A stretch of DNA of 64,000 bases, from contig NZ_NPJZ01000002.1 of the NCBI RefSeq assembly GCF_002245895.1, positions 248,001 to 312,000 on the forward strand. The letters are read 5' to 3'. The notes beneath the pieces are model-generated. The model was not told the origin of the DNA and did not search any database. It worked only from the letters and a program-made list of their open reading frames with translations. This stretch comes from Rhodococcus sp. OK302. Lineage in GTDB: Bacteria; Actinomycetota; Actinomycetes; Mycobacteriales; Mycobacteriaceae. Position numbers and translations under genes: made by a program. Shown here in pieces: positions 54,155 to 63,084 of this stretch; position 1 is the stretch's first letter, and every line of letters starts with the position of its first letter.

Positions 54155-55015
54155 CTATCGGAACGACACCAACAGTTCGTCCGACGCTTGCAAGGGGGCG
54201 TACCCGTCAGCGATGACACGGCGACAGCCGTCGAGTTCGACGGTGAGCAATCGTTCCTCATTCGTGACACCGTCCAGGTACATCCTCGACGCCACCTCGG
54301 TGGCCACTGCGTCACAGTCAGGTGCAGGTGGGAGACCGTCGACGGTTTCCGTTGTCCACGATGTACCGACGAATTCGGTGGAGGAGAATCGACAGAAACC
54401 GCCTCTCGCCGACAGCGATGTCGGCAGCGTGGTACCTGCTGTGGGAGGTCGGTACGTCGGCCAACAATGCGAGCGTTCGTAGATCTGATCGTCGGACAAC
54501 GTTGTTCGATGTTCGGTACTGCTGACCGACGTCAATTCTTTAATGGCAGCCAGGCCGCCGGGTTTGGGTAGTCCACACGAGTCGGAGGGATGCCCCGGCC
54601 GTATTGCTCGGCCTCGATCGTCGACCAACCAGAATTCGTCCAGCACCGCCAGGCTGTAGTTGTCGCCGCAGCCGCCGGGAAACCAGGTCGTGTGCGCGGA
54701 CGACCGGTTCAGCAGTTTCACCGCCCGACCGAAATCACCCTCCCAACGGTGAGCAGAGAAGCTGACGGTTCGATCGGCTGCCACGGCGTCGCTGACATAG
54801 GGGTCGCACGTGACGGCGGCGACCGGTACGAAATCGTCGGGAACCGTCGCCGTTGATCTCGCCTGGCGTGGGCCGATGGGATACGGGGGCGCGCACTCGA
54901 GCGTCTCGGCGTCGACTATTGCGGCAACAGGTCGGTCGGGGGTGGTCAGCTGCCAGATTCCGGCGACAGCGAGTACAGCGATCACGACTGCGAACCAACG
55001 CCAGAGCATGAGCAC
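54155..55015 (-). CDS. Exported or membrane-anchored hypothetical protein
   Basis: The product has 286 residues. An N-terminal hydrophobic helix (MLMLWRWFAVVIAVLAVAGI) is followed by an extracytoplasmic domain with six or more cysteines (ETLECAPP; VTCDPYVS; GGCGDNY; SDSCGLP; SHCWPTY; PDCDAVA), probably disulfide-bonded. No family was recognised. The C-terminus abuts the IS110 relic, and the last 10 or so residues may be altered by that junction. Confidence 0.65.
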   Translation of the reverse strand: MLMLWRWFAVVIAVLAVAGIWQLTTPDRPVAAIVDAETLECAPPYPIGPRQARSTATVPDDFVPVAAVTCDPYVSDAVAADRTVSFSAHRWEGDFGRAVKLLNRSSAHTTWFPGGCGDNYSLAVLDEFWLVDDRGRAIRPGHPSDSCGLPKPGGLAAIKELTSVSSTEHRTTLSDDQIYERSHCWPTYRPPTAGTTLPTSLSARGGFCRFSSTEFVGTSWTTETVDGLPPAPDCDAVATEVASRMYLDGVTNEERLLTVELDGCRRVIADGYAPLQASDELLVSFR

Positions 55016-55244
55016 ACCGTATCGGTCTTAACGCGCGCCGCAGCTCAATGAAGGGTGTCGAGTTGCTGTGCGGCTGTCGGCGTCACAGTGTCCGACAGCT
55101 ACGCGATTCAATCTCAGTTGCTTCCCGCATTGAGATCCACACCCGCACCCCGCCGCACACCCGGAGCTGATGAGAGAATTCCGGCCGCGGCGCTCAGGGC
55201 GAACCGTGAAGTGCCCAAACGTAATCGGTTGGACACTTCACGTG

Positions 55245-55637
55245 TCAGGACGATCCAAGCGTCCCTGGGAGCAGGCCGGGCGGGGTCGGGACCGGATTGA
55301 TGGTGTGCAAGTTCTGTGAGAACGGGACCCGCATCACCTGATGGGTCTGCCGCCATGGATCGAGCTGAAAGCAGTCGAACGGAAGCGGGCCGGTCACGGC
55401 CCCCGGGTAGGTGTAGCAGTAGATGTCGCTAGTGCCGAACGGACTGAGCAGGTTCGAGTTGTTGTCCCACGACCTGCTGGGCTCCCACGGCAGCTTGAAC
55501 CACCTTGTGTTCAGCTCGTACCCGGGCGGCGGAACGTACGCCTCCGCCGCACTCGCCTGCGGCGCCGCTACGCCCGCGCCGAGCGCCGCGAGTCCGACGG
55601 CCACTGCGCCAGCTCGGACGAGAAATGAGCGCTTCAT
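55245..55637 (-). CDS. Small secreted protein
   Basis: The product has 130 residues with a Sec signal peptide (MKRSFLVRAGAVAVGLAALG, cleavage near ASA-AEA). The mature part is rich in Pro, Tyr and Trp (YVPPPGYELNTRWFKLPWEP; DIYCYTYPGAVTGPLPFDCF) with two cysteines likely to form a disulfide. It resembles short secreted proteins of mycolata with no known role. AAGAAAC and GGAGG-like sequence precede the ATG. Confidence 0.7.
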   Translation of the reverse strand: MKRSFLVRAGAVAVGLAALGAGVAAPQASAAEAYVPPPGYELNTRWFKLPWEPSRSWDNNSNLLSPFGTSDIYCYTYPGAVTGPLPFDCFQLDPWRQTHQVMRVPFSQNLHTINPVPTPPGLLPGTLGSS

Positions 55638-55887
55638 TCAGATCTACCTCCTACAAAAGAAACGGACGGTCTGTATATCCGCTGGGGCAGGCGCATCGTT
55701 ACTGGCGGTGGCCGCGAGGGCGCTTGAACTCTCGGGTTCGTCTCAACAATCCGGAAATGTCCGATTTCTATCTCAACATCTCAACGTGTCCGACCTTTGT
55801 CTCAAGTTTCCGTGTCCGCGGCAGCACCTAGATTGACGGGCACGGCGGACACACCCGAGTTTCGTCAAAGTAGCCCGGCGTGTCCCG

Positions 55888-57231
55888 TCAATCTTTCTTG
55901 CATCTCGACAACGCTCTAGCCAGCTGAACGTGTGGGGGTTGAGGCAGCCGAAGCCGCAGTCGGGTACCCCCGAGCAGACTCTCCGACAGGCCGGCGGTGC
56001 CGCCGTGCAACGCGGCCTGCTGAGCGATCAACGCCAGACCGAGTCCGGAGCCCTCGACCTGCGCGGCCGAGCCCCGAGTAAACCTGACGAACATCCCCGC
56101 CCGCTCGTACTCGGGGATACCGATACCGTCATCGTCCACCGTGACGGCGATGCCGTGAGCACCGTTCTCGGCGAGGGTGATCCGTACCCGCTCGGCGTGC
56201 CCGTGACGGACAGCGTTGATGATCGCATTGTCGAGCACCAGCCGCAGCCCCGACGGAATCCCGCGCACCGTCAACGCGTCCGGGCCACACAGTTCGATCT
56301 CCAGGTCGGGTAGCCGCCGCGCGGACTCTTGCACACAGCGATCCGCAAGGTCGACGAGGTCCACCTCCTCATGGTCGGCCACGTCGGAGAGTTCACCGAC
56401 CGCCAGACGCTCGAGGTCCGTGAGCGTCGTCTCGACCTCACGCTGCGTGAGCAGGACATCACGCACGATCTCGGCGCGCTGCTCGTCGGAGAGCGGCATC
56501 GTCGCCAGCACCTCGAGATCGGTGCGCATCGACGTGAGCGGGGTGCGCAGCTCGTGAGCGGACACCGCGGCGAAGTCGCGAGCCGAGCGGAGCGCCTCCT
56601 GGGTTCGGTTACGCGCCTGCTGCATCCGTCCGAGCATGTCCGTGATCGCGTCGGAGAGTTCCTCCGCCTCGCGGGCGCCCCGAACGTTCGCAAGCACATT
56701 GGACGGGTCGTCCCCGACAGTGCGCATGGCGGCAGCAAGCCGTTGCAGGGGCCGCACGGCACGGCCGGCGAGCAGCCAGCCGAGCCCGGCCGCCACCGCG
56801 ATCGCCGCGACCGCGGCTGCCGCGACCTGCCACTGTTGTCGGCGGATCGCCTGCGACAGTGTGTCTTCCGGGACGGTGACGGCGAGGTACGTGCCGTCTG
56901 TGCCGTTGACCGGGACGTCGCGGGCGCGCACGGTCGTCCCCGCCAGGGTTTCCGTTCGGACCGTGCCGGATTCGGCGACGTGGTCGCCGGGTGCGGTCAC
57001 CGCCGGTTCGGGGGTCCCCGCGCTCGGGAGCTCCGAGGTTTCCGCGATCGTCGTCTCGGCGGCCACGCTCAACACCACCGAGTCGAGTGTGCGGTCGAGC
57101 TGAGCGGATCCGTTCACTCGCAGGAACACAGCGCATGCAATACCGATCGCGGCTATGACGACGGCCGCCGCCAGTGCCGACACCATTGCCACCCGGGTCC
57201 GGAGGGACGGTGATCGCCGGCGCACCCTCAT
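55888..57231 (-). CDS. MprB-like sensor histidine kinase
   Basis: The product has 447 residues from ATG 57231 ([20 protein letters not shown]). It has a first transmembrane helix, an extracytoplasmic loop of about 120 residues and a second helix ([20 protein letters not shown]). HAMP ([18 protein letters not shown]), H-box ([20 protein letters not shown]), N-box ([14 protein letters not shown]), G1 ([13 protein letters not shown]) and G2 ([18 protein letters not shown]) follow. The frame continues upstream in phase with a response-regulator remnant. A second, broken copy lies 41.7 kb away. Confidence 0.85.
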   Translation of the reverse strand: MRVRRRSPSLRTRVAMVSALAAAVVIAAIGIACAVFLRVNGSAQLDRTLDSVVLSVAAETTIAETSELPSAGTPEPAVTAPGDHVAESGTVRTETLAGTTVRARDVPVNGTDGTYLAVTVPEDTLSQAIRRQQWQVAAAAVAAIAVAAGLGWLLAGRAVRPLQRLAAAMRTVGDDPSNVLANVRGAREAEELSDAITDMLGRMQQARNRTQEALRSARDFAAVSAHELRTPLTSMRTDLEVLATMPLSDEQRAEIVRDVLLTQREVETTLTDLERLAVGELSDVADHEEVDLVDLADRCVQESARRLPDLEIELCGPDALTVRGIPSGLRLVLDNAIINAVRHGHAERVRITLAENGAHGIAVTVDDDGIGIPEYERAGMFVRFTRGSAAQVEGSGLGLALIAQQAALHGGTAGLSESLLGGTRLRLRLPQPPHVQLARALSRCKKD

Positions 57232-57546
57232 AGCTGCTCCGGCAGTACGAATCCGACTCCCCCGCACGGTGTGCAGCACTCGCGGCATTCCCGTCGCCTC
57301 CAGTTTTCTATGCAGGTACGTGACGAACACGTCGACGACGTCGGTGTCCGTGTCGAACACGTCGACGACATTGGTGTCAGTGTCGACGTCGTAGCCCCAC
57401 ACCCGGCGCTTCAGTTGCGCCCGACCGAGCACAGCGCGGAGGCTCCGTCTGCGCGGTCTCGATGCCGAAACCGGACAGACGGAACCCCCGGACAGAGGGA
57501 CGAGAGGACCTTGGTGTCGTCGTCGACGATCAGGATGCGGGCGGTG
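57232..57546 (-). pseudogene. OmpR-family response regulator with a large internal deletion
   Basis: The 5' part reads [16 protein letters not shown] (receiver start with the acidic triad). After a shift it reads [16 protein letters not shown]. The sequence then jumps to the winged-helix end ([40 protein letters not shown]). The middle of the protein, including the phosphoacceptor Asp, is gone. A 30-bp imperfect tandem duplication repeats D-T-D-T-x-V-V-D-V-F. It now runs in phase into the kinase gene. The kinase has lost its partner here. Confidence 0.75.
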
Positions 57547-57960
57547 TCAGCAGGCCGGCGCGGCGGGTGTGACGCCGCCGTTCTGCGCGTCCGTGCTCAC
57601 GGCCGCCTCGCCGGTACCGGTCCCCTCGGCGTAGGCACGCATCTCCTCGGCGCTGGCGACGACCGCGGGTTCGATGGCGGCTGCGGGCGTGATGTCGGCC
57701 AGGCTGATCTCACCCTTCTCGACCAGCGCGTCGACCTCTTCCTGGGTCAGGTCGCGGCCACACTCGCTGTTCGGGGTGTCGGACTGCGTGGCCGGGGCCG
57801 GATTCACAGCGGGGGCGGAGATTACGACCGGTGCGGTCTCGGAGAGGCCACCGCTGGCCCAGGCAACGCCGGGCACGGCGATCGCCGCGACAGCAGCGAT
57901 TCCGGCTGCGGTGATGGCTACTCGCCGGCGGACGGGGTTGTCGATGATGGAATTACGCAT
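57547..57960 (-). CDS. Secreted protein encoded ahead of the two-component genes
   Basis: The product has 137 residues from ATG 57960 (GAGGAGATCACCC upstream). A signal peptide or anchor ([20 protein letters not shown]) is followed by an acidic, alanine-rich chain (LTQEEVDALVEKGEISLADI; SAEEMRAYAEGTGTGEAAVS) with two cysteines. It is the first gene of an operon with the response regulator and kinase, whose signal it may help sense. No family was recognised. Confidence 0.7.
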   Translation of the reverse strand: MRNSIIDNPVRRRVAITAAGIAAVAAIAVPGVAWASGGLSETAPVVISAPAVNPAPATQSDTPNSECGRDLTQEEVDALVEKGEISLADITPAAAIEPAVVASAEEMRAYAEGTGTGEAAVSTDAQNGGVTPAAPAC

Positions 57961-58049
57961 GGGTGATCTCCTCGCTCGGTGCCGCGGCCCTGCTGGCCTC
58001 GACATCAACGAATCTATGGGCGGAAAACTTGGCGCTCGCTAGCGAACTC

Positions 58050-58376
58050 TTAGGGATTGGTTAGAGAATCCTGCTCGTCGCAGCTTGTCCACTGACTCCT
58101 CGGCCGATTCCCTTTCTGTGCCGTATTGGGCTTCCACTGCTCCTCCAACGCCGGCATATGCAGATCAGCGTGTGCATGCCACTGCGTTCGCGTCCGGGTC
58201 TGCACCGACGCGGCGACGAGCGGAACACCGAGCGGCAACCCGTGCGCCGCACGGTAAGTCTCCGAGAGCATGTCGTGGGTTTGCGCGAGGTGCGTCAAAT
58301 GCAGATAGGTGTGCCCGCACTCGTGGCAGATCAGCCAGCCATCGGTGTCGTCGAGGATCGCCTACCTACTGTGACC
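58050..58376 (-). CDS. MucR/Ros-like zinc-finger protein, start unclear
   Basis: The minus strand reads ILDDTDGWLICHECGHTYLH, LTHLAQTHDMLSETYRAAHG and LPLGVPLVAASVQTRTRTQW. The C-x-x-C with following H residues, then H-x5-H, recalls the single zinc finger of Ros/MucR-type regulators. The L-x-x-x-H-x-M-x-x-x-x-Y-R-x-x-x-G-L-P pattern is also present. There is no start codon between a TAG at about 58383 and the motif, so the gene is truncated, frameshifted or begins at a rare codon. Confidence 0.5.
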
Positions 58377-58394
58377 GTCCGGGTCACCGCCCCA

Positions 58395-58751
58395 TCAGCG
58401 CGCTTTGCCGAGCCAGTTAAGGATCGTCATCCGGTCCACCCCCACCGCGCGGGCAGTCGTTGCTTCCGCGCCACCGTCTTCGACCGTCATCACGGCGATC
58501 TGTTGGGCCGCTGCACGTGCTTGCGTGAGTTCGGCACGGGCGCGATTCAGTCGCTCGCGCACCTCGGGGGCGGTTGTCTCCCCCAGCATGTATTGCACGG
58601 CAGTCGAGAGAGCTGCATCCCGCTCCGGCTGATCGTCCGGGTCCGGATAGCGTTCGTCGATCGCCTCTGCCGCGCGCACGAGACGCGCCTGTTGCGTTGC
58701 GTCCAGCTCAGCCCAGGCGTCGCCAGCCCAATCGCGGATATCCATTCTCAT
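58395..58751 (-). CDS. Hypothetical protein with a C-terminal HTH-like end
   Basis: The product has 118 residues from ATG 58751, which overlaps the stop of the upstream 28-codon ORF. IRDWAGDAWAELDATQQARL and RERLNRARAELTQARAAAQQ form long helices. EATTARAVGVDRMTILNWLG at the end looks like a helix-turn-helix. It could be a phage- or plasmid-type regulator with a coiled-coil oligomerisation region. Confidence 0.65.
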   Translation of the reverse strand: MRMDIRDWAGDAWAELDATQQARLVRAAEAIDERYPDPDDQPERDAALSTAVQYMLGETTAPEVRERLNRARAELTQARAAAQQIAVMTVEDGGAEATTARAVGVDRMTILNWLGKAR

Positions 58752-58834
58752 GCCTCCAGTGCGTCGTAAGCGGAGTCGATCAGGTCGAGCAAGCTGTCGG
58801 TGATCGGGGTGACCGAGACAATTGAGGTCGGCAT
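58748..58834 (-). CDS. 28-residue coupled ORF
   Basis: ATG 58834 lies 2 bp after the TGA of the preceding gene, and its TGA overlaps the next ATG (ATGA). The peptide starts MPTSIVSVTPITDSLLDLID. Its position exactly between two genes, linked by overlaps, suggests translational coupling. It may be a leader peptide or a small partner protein. Protein-level existence is unproven. Confidence 0.45.
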   Translation of the reverse strand: MPTSIVSVTPITDSLLDLIDSAYDALEA

Positions 58835-58836
58835 GA

Positions 58837-59121
58837 TCAGGCGCGCGCCGAGATGGCTGTCTCGTCGGTGTCGTCGGAATCCGGTCCGTCCAGCTCGACC
58901 ACTATCGAGGTGGCGTCGAACGGGACGCCACTTCCGGCGAGATAGGCGGCGAGTTCTTCGAGGGAGTCGCAGACGGAGATGCCGGCGCGGACGGTGCCTG
59001 AGCAGTAGGACTCGGAGACCTGCATGTCCGGGCTCAGGAGGGCTGCGGGGTCTGCGGGGTCTGCGGGGTCTGCGGGGTCTGCGGGGTCTGCGCCTGCGGA
59101 CTGCACCCGAAAGAAGCTCAT
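58837..59121 (-). CDS. Hypothetical protein with an Asp-Pro-Ala repeat
   Basis: The product has 94 residues from ATG 59121; a GTG at 59130 is an alternative. The N-terminal third contains five tandem D-P-A units encoded by a 9-bp repeat. It is followed by ESYCSGTVRAGISVCDSLEE, then LAAYLAGSGVPFDATSIVVE. The two cysteines are 14 apart. Its role is unknown. It is the first gene of a three-gene coupled operon, and an operator-like repeat overlaps its start. Confidence 0.6.
   Translation of the reverse strand: MSFFRVQSAGADPADPADPADPADPAALLSPDMQVSESYCSGTVRAGISVCDSLEELAAYLAGSGVPFDATSIVVELDGPDSDDTDETAISARA
59042..59092. repeat. 9-bp tandem repeat, five or more copies
   Basis: GGGTCTGCG is repeated without change about five times on the plus strand. 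It encodes D-P-A on the minus strand inside the first gene of the micro-operon. Perfect short repeats of this kind are prone to length change and could vary the protein's linker. Confidence 0.85.
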
Positions 59122-59158
59122 GTAGAGCACTTACAGACGAAGTGTAGAGCGGTCTACA
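59121..59158. promoter_or_regulatory. Two related palindromes upstream of the micro-operon
   Basis: TGTAGAGCACTTACA (59121-59135) and TGTAGAGCGGTCTACA (59143-59158) are both TGTA-N7/8-TACA dyads whose starts are 22 bp apart, two turns of the helix. The first overlaps the start codon of the D-P-A gene. Cooperative binding by a dimeric regulator is likely; the HTH-like or zinc-finger products of the same cluster are candidates. Confidence 0.6.
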
Positions 59159-59855
59159 GTGGCGATCGCGTTCCATGAGCCGTTGAGAGCAGTGCGCGAT
59201 TCCAAACGGAGCGACCACCGCTTTGGGCGCGTAACACGCTCTAGCCTCAACCTATCATACTAAGGTTGCCAATTACGCTGCGCCAGAACTAATCACACGC
59301 GCACTACAAGGTTCTCCGCTGCCCGCCGGCGATCCTTACCGCCATCCCTGCCCTGGCAGCTAGCTCGCCGCTGTTGTGTGGGTTCACTCTGCACGGGTCC
59401 ATCTCAGGCAGCTGACTTCACGGCGATGCGAAACCAGACCGGCGTCGTCGTCCTCACGTTTCTCCGACGGCTGTCCGATTCCTCACGAACAAGATGGAAA
59501 TATCCAACCTCGCAATCAGCACTGACACAGTGCAATTCGAATCTCGCTGAAGTTCCTTCATGCACAGCCATCGAAATGGTTACCCCAACTGAACATTTAA
59601 AGTCACTGAAACACAACAACATTCAAAAATAGCCCGAAAATCGGTTTCCACGCGCACGCCCCACCCGAACCTACGAGCAGCAGCATCTCCCCGCGCAGCC
59701 GGCACTCACCGAGCCCAGTCGACTCGGTGAACACCACCACAGGGACATGTCATCGCCCCAGTACACAGATCGATACAGTGATACAAAATCCCCTTTGGTC
59801 GAGATTCGGAGATCGAAATGTCACAAGTTCCCTGGAGTCGATACGAAGGTGAACT
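59159..59855. other. Intergenic region with repeat copy C
   Basis: No gene is supported. The right half (59598-59760) is the third copy of the dispersed repeat. A run of A residues and low G+C near 59240-59260 and 59600 contrasts with the rest of the window. Confidence 0.4.
59598..59760 (+). repeat. Dispersed intergenic repeat, copy C
   Basis: The copy starts TAAAGTCACTGAAACACAAC, AACATTCAAAAA and CCCGAAAATCGG. It continues with CAGCAGCATCTCCCC and GCAGCCGGCAC, and ends CACCACCACAGGGACATGTC-ATC. It is most similar to copy B. It is followed 95 bp later by the DUF4274 gene. Confidence 0.6.
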
Positions 59856-60428
59856 ATGAGCGATGACTTCGACGAGCTGGAGCTGCGTCTGATGCGCGAG
59901 TTCCTGGAGAGCGCGTCCACGACCCAGTGGCTGGTGACTGCACTCACGATGAACTACGACGGCAAGTCCGAGCTGATCGCATGGATGACCACGCATCCGA
60001 ACCTCGATCGTGCCACGGCGGCGGCCCTGTTCTGGTACTCCCAGCCCGGCTACTACCAGAGGTTCCGCAGCGAGGCCGATGTCCCGTCGGTCAATCGCGC
60101 GGGATGGGCGAATGTGCATGCGCTGCAGGACCGTGTCGTCTCCGACACGGTGTCGGTGGCCGGCGCGTCGTTCGACCCTGCGAACGATCTCTCGACTCCG
60201 ACCGGGAATCCGAAGCACCCCGGCCAGGACTGGACGGCGGAAGCGCTCGGCGCACACGACGATCCGGGATGGCTGATCTCTCCGGTGATGTTCGAGCCCG
60301 TCACCGGAGACGGCGTCGACATCCGCGGATACGTGGAGTCCAACGGATGGAACGAGGGAATGCCGCCTTCCGTACTCGATGCACTCGAAGCTGCCTGGCG
60401 GGCTGACGAGGACGAGGACGAGGAATGA
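59856..60428 (+). CDS. DUF4274-domain protein
   Basis: The product has 190 residues from ATG 59856 (GAAGGTGAACT upstream). REFLESASTTQWLVTALTMN, YDGKSELIAWMTTHPNLDRA and TAAALFWYSQPGYYQRF follow the DUF4274 pattern (L-x-x-x-S-x-x-x-x-x-x-x-A-x-x-x-N-x-D and the Leu/Phe-rich helix with W-Y). Such proteins occur in polymorphic-toxin immunity loci. An acidic tail (ADEDEDEE) is present. Function is inferred only from context. Confidence 0.7.
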   Translation: MSDDFDELELRLMREFLESASTTQWLVTALTMNYDGKSELIAWMTTHPNLDRATAAALFWYSQPGYYQRFRSEADVPSVNRAGWANVHALQDRVVSDTVSVAGASFDPANDLSTPTGNPKHPGQDWTAEALGAHDDPGWLISPVMFEPVTGDGVDIRGYVESNGWNEGMPPSVLDALEAAWRADEDEDEE

Positions 60429-60833
60429 TGACCTGCAATCCGGTAAGCGCGCTTTCGAATCCGAGTCCGAGGGACTCTCGGCTTCTGCAGAGACGGCGAA
60501 ACCGATCCTCTTCGCGAACGGACCCTTTGACATGATCACCAGTGCGGCAGCGCGTTCCCGGGTCAGGATCATGCGGGCCGATCCGAGCGATAACCAGCCG
60601 GCGATAGATCTCACCGCAACAGGCAGCCACTCGGTCATGGTCAGCGCGACAAGCACCCTTGCGTACGACAGCATGCGGCCGCAGGAGCCCGCAGTCACGG
60701 AACTGACCACTGTCCGTGATGAGTACGCCCCACGACCCGGAGTCCCGGGCCAATATGCAACGGTCTCTCCCACATCCCGACCAGGAGCTACGAAACGCGA
60801 CGAACCTCGCCGAGGCTGGAAAGGCGGCGCGGC
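60429..60833. other. No supported gene
   Basis: A plus-strand frame (60379-60837) and a minus-strand frame (60301-60753) overlap here; neither has a ribosome site or known motif. The plus-strand frame is slightly more protein-like after ATG 60532 (MITSAAARSRVRIMRADPSD), so a short unrecognised gene is possible. Confidence 0.3.
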
Positions 60834-61841
60834 GTGAGGAGCTATCAGGAAGTCGAGAACTCCGTTCGTGAGTATGCAGCCCACGCTACGGCCGAGGCGC
60901 AGGTCGAGTTCGGGATCGCGGTCACGCGGGAGCTCCTCACCGCGCATGGCGTGGCGGTGGCAGCGGCAGCAGAGCTGACGGAGGCCGGAGCACGCGCCGT
61001 CAGCGCGGCGGCCAACACAGTGGGTACGGCCTCTGCCGAGCAGCTTCGGGTATGGATTGTGGAGATCGACGAAGGCGACCTGTCAGATGGCGACATGGAT
61101 CCCGATCTCCTGCGCGCGATCACCGCACTGGACACGTGGGCCGCGTATCTGGAGGAACGATCGTCGGAGCCGATCGCCGCACTCGGCATCTCTCTGCTCG
61201 AGCAGGCGGACTTCCAGTCGAGTGGGGCGCCGTTGGATGACTTCCTCGCACCGTCGGAGACTCGCCAGGCGTTCGAACGGATTCGTGCGGCACTCACCGT
61301 GCCGGCGACGCATGGAAGCGAGCCGCGGTCTGTGTTCGAAAACAGCATCACGATCGACGGGGCGGACAAGGCGGCTGTCCGGCGGGCGTTTGTCGATGCG
61401 GCAGTGACGCGTCGCCTGCGGATCACAGGCATGATCGTGCTCCCGATCGCACTGGTCGTCGGCATTGTGTTGGCGGTGTCGGGTCGCCCCATCGGGGTGT
61501 TCGCATTCGGGGTGATCGCGGCCCTCACGCTGCTGCTTGTCGTCTTCGTGGTCATCCTTCGTCGCGTTGCCGCGAAGGCGGTTGAAGACGGCATGAGTGT
61601 CGGATCTCGACTCACGGTGCGGATCGATGCTGACGGGCTGGGGTTGGACGGCAGGTTCGGCTCATCGCGTGCGCCGTGGAATTCGCTCTCCGGCGCGGTG
61701 CGCATCAAGGACGGCATCGTGTTTCGGAACATGGCGGGGAAGACGGCGTTCTTCGTGCCAGGTCGCACGCTCGACGACAGTGCGCTTGCACTGGTCGAGC
61801 AGTACATCAATCGGGGTCGAACAAGGACCGGAGATGAGTGA
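60834..61841 (+). CDS. Membrane protein with a YcxB-like C-terminal domain
   Basis: The product has 335 residues from GTG 60834. The N-terminal half is helical (REYAAHATAEAQVEFGIAVT; LLRAITALDTWAAYLEERSS). Two adjacent transmembrane helices follow (ITGMIVLPIALVVGIVLAVS; VFAFGVIAALTLLLVVFVVI). The last 90 residues (LTVRIDADGLGLDGRFGSSR; APWNSLSGAVRIKDGIVFRN; FFVPGRTLDDSALALVEQYI) match the YcxB-like fold. Its 3' end overlaps the next gene by 8 bp. Confidence 0.7.
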   Translation: MRSYQEVENSVREYAAHATAEAQVEFGIAVTRELLTAHGVAVAAAAELTEAGARAVSAAANTVGTASAEQLRVWIVEIDEGDLSDGDMDPDLLRAITALDTWAAYLEERSSEPIAALGISLLEQADFQSSGAPLDDFLAPSETRQAFERIRAALTVPATHGSEPRSVFENSITIDGADKAAVRRAFVDAAVTRRLRITGMIVLPIALVVGIVLAVSGRPIGVFAFGVIAALTLLLVVFVVILRRVAAKAVEDGMSVGSRLTVRIDADGLGLDGRFGSSRAPWNSLSGAVRIKDGIVFRNMAGKTAFFVPGRTLDDSALALVEQYINRGRTRTGDE

Positions 61842-62694
61842 CGAGGGTCCCGGCCAGGCGTGGCGGGACGAGCTGATCGGCCTGGGCGGCAGTATCCATC
61901 AGGACGCGGCAGGGCCGCTCAGCGAAGAGGAGGACGCCGTCCAGCAGGCAGGCGTCGATCGGTACCTCGCGATGCTCGATGCCCTCGACGGGCGGGCCAT
62001 CGAGGCGGAAACCATCGATGCGATCCTGTGGTCGTTGCACCCGCTCGACGACTACGGCATCTACGAGGCCGCCTACAGTCTGCTCTCGCAAGCCGATTCG
62101 GCAACGGGTGGAGCCGCCACCACCCGGGTGCTGCCGAACTGGCTAGAGTCGCGCGGGGATCACGAGAGCATCCGCATCGGCTCGATGTTCGTCACGGGTA
62201 GCGAGGACGCGACCCGCGCGTTCCTCACTGTGACCGATAACTGGGGCGATGCGCAGCGCGCGCTCGTGCGCCGAACGCTCGGCCGCTGGGTCCGTGAAGA
62301 CGAGGAGTGGGAACCGATCCACGAGGCACTCGGCGGCACGAACAGAAAGCCGGTGCTCGACCCGATCCCGGACGACTGGCCCGAGGACTGGAGATCCGCA
62401 GCCGAGGCGTTCCGCGAGAGCGGTCGCGTCGATCACGCCTGGACGAACGAGAAGGACTTCCCGAGCAACTTCGACCGCGTGTTCGCGATCATGGAACTCG
62501 GCCACGGCGCGCGCTGGCGAGAGGTACCCGACTTCCTCAACCCACTGCTCATGCGTCGGAGGAACGAACTCCCGAAGTTCATCGGTGCGCTCGCCGCGCT
62601 CGCTGACGATCGCCGCGAACACATCGTCACAGCCGTCAACGCCGCGCACCCGGACACCGCCGAGTACCTGCGCGGACTCTTGGAGGAGCGATGA
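61834..62694 (+). CDS. Hypothetical acidic helical protein
   Basis: The product has 286 residues from ATG 61834. Helical pairs recur (YLAMLDALDGRAIEAETIDA; YGIYEAAYSLLSQADSATGG; ALVRRTLGRWVREDEEW; FLNPLLMRRRNELPKFIGAL), suggesting a HEAT-like or immunity-type repeat protein. No signal peptide is present. Overlaps at both ends (8 and 4 bp) show it is part of one operon. Confidence 0.65.
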   Translation: MSDEGPGQAWRDELIGLGGSIHQDAAGPLSEEEDAVQQAGVDRYLAMLDALDGRAIEAETIDAILWSLHPLDDYGIYEAAYSLLSQADSATGGAATTRVLPNWLESRGDHESIRIGSMFVTGSEDATRAFLTVTDNWGDAQRALVRRTLGRWVREDEEWEPIHEALGGTNRKPVLDPIPDDWPEDWRSAAEAFRESGRVDHAWTNEKDFPSNFDRVFAIMELGHGARWREVPDFLNPLLMRRRNELPKFIGALAALADDRREHIVTAVNAAHPDTAEYLRGLLEER

Positions 62695-63023
62695 GGGATA
62701 TCGCTTGGAGTGACGAAGGAGAGTACACAGCATATCTGCTGGCGGAACGTCGGTGTATGGCATGGGCGTTGGAGATGCTGGGTCACCTGGATCCTGATGC
62801 GGCAGCACATTTCGCGAAAACCATGTATCTGTACGAGTCTGCTGATGACCCCGACCGCGGCGCGATCTTTCATGACCAAGCGTGGCACTACGCCATGCTG
62901 CGAGTATTCGGAGAAGGCTACTGGCAGAAGCATTCTGACCGGCTCAACCCGTCTACGGCATACGACGATCTTTGGGCGGCGACATACGAGAACTCGCGCA
63001 AGGCATCTCGCTCATCCATCTGA
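62691..63023 (+). CDS. Small hypothetical protein of the immunity-like operon
   Basis: The product has 110 residues from ATG 62691, overlapping the preceding stop (ATGA). EYTAYLLAERRCMAWALEML, GHLDPDAAAHFAKTMYLYES and IFHDQAWHYAMLRVFGEGYW suggest a compact helical protein with many aromatic residues. No family was recognised. It is likely to act with the two genes upstream. Confidence 0.65.
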   Translation: MRDIAWSDEGEYTAYLLAERRCMAWALEMLGHLDPDAAAHFAKTMYLYESADDPDRGAIFHDQAWHYAMLRVFGEGYWQKHSDRLNPSTAYDDLWAATYENSRKASRSSI

Positions 63024-63084
63024 GTGGTTGCGCCTGACGTTGCAATTCTGGAGTGGGAACAGCGCGCCGCATAGAATCAAGTCT

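Noticed and set aside
56329..57213. 294-residue plus-strand open frame, also seen as a copy at 14672-15412
   Set aside because: It is the antisense of the sensor kinase and appears twice only because the kinase segment is duplicated.
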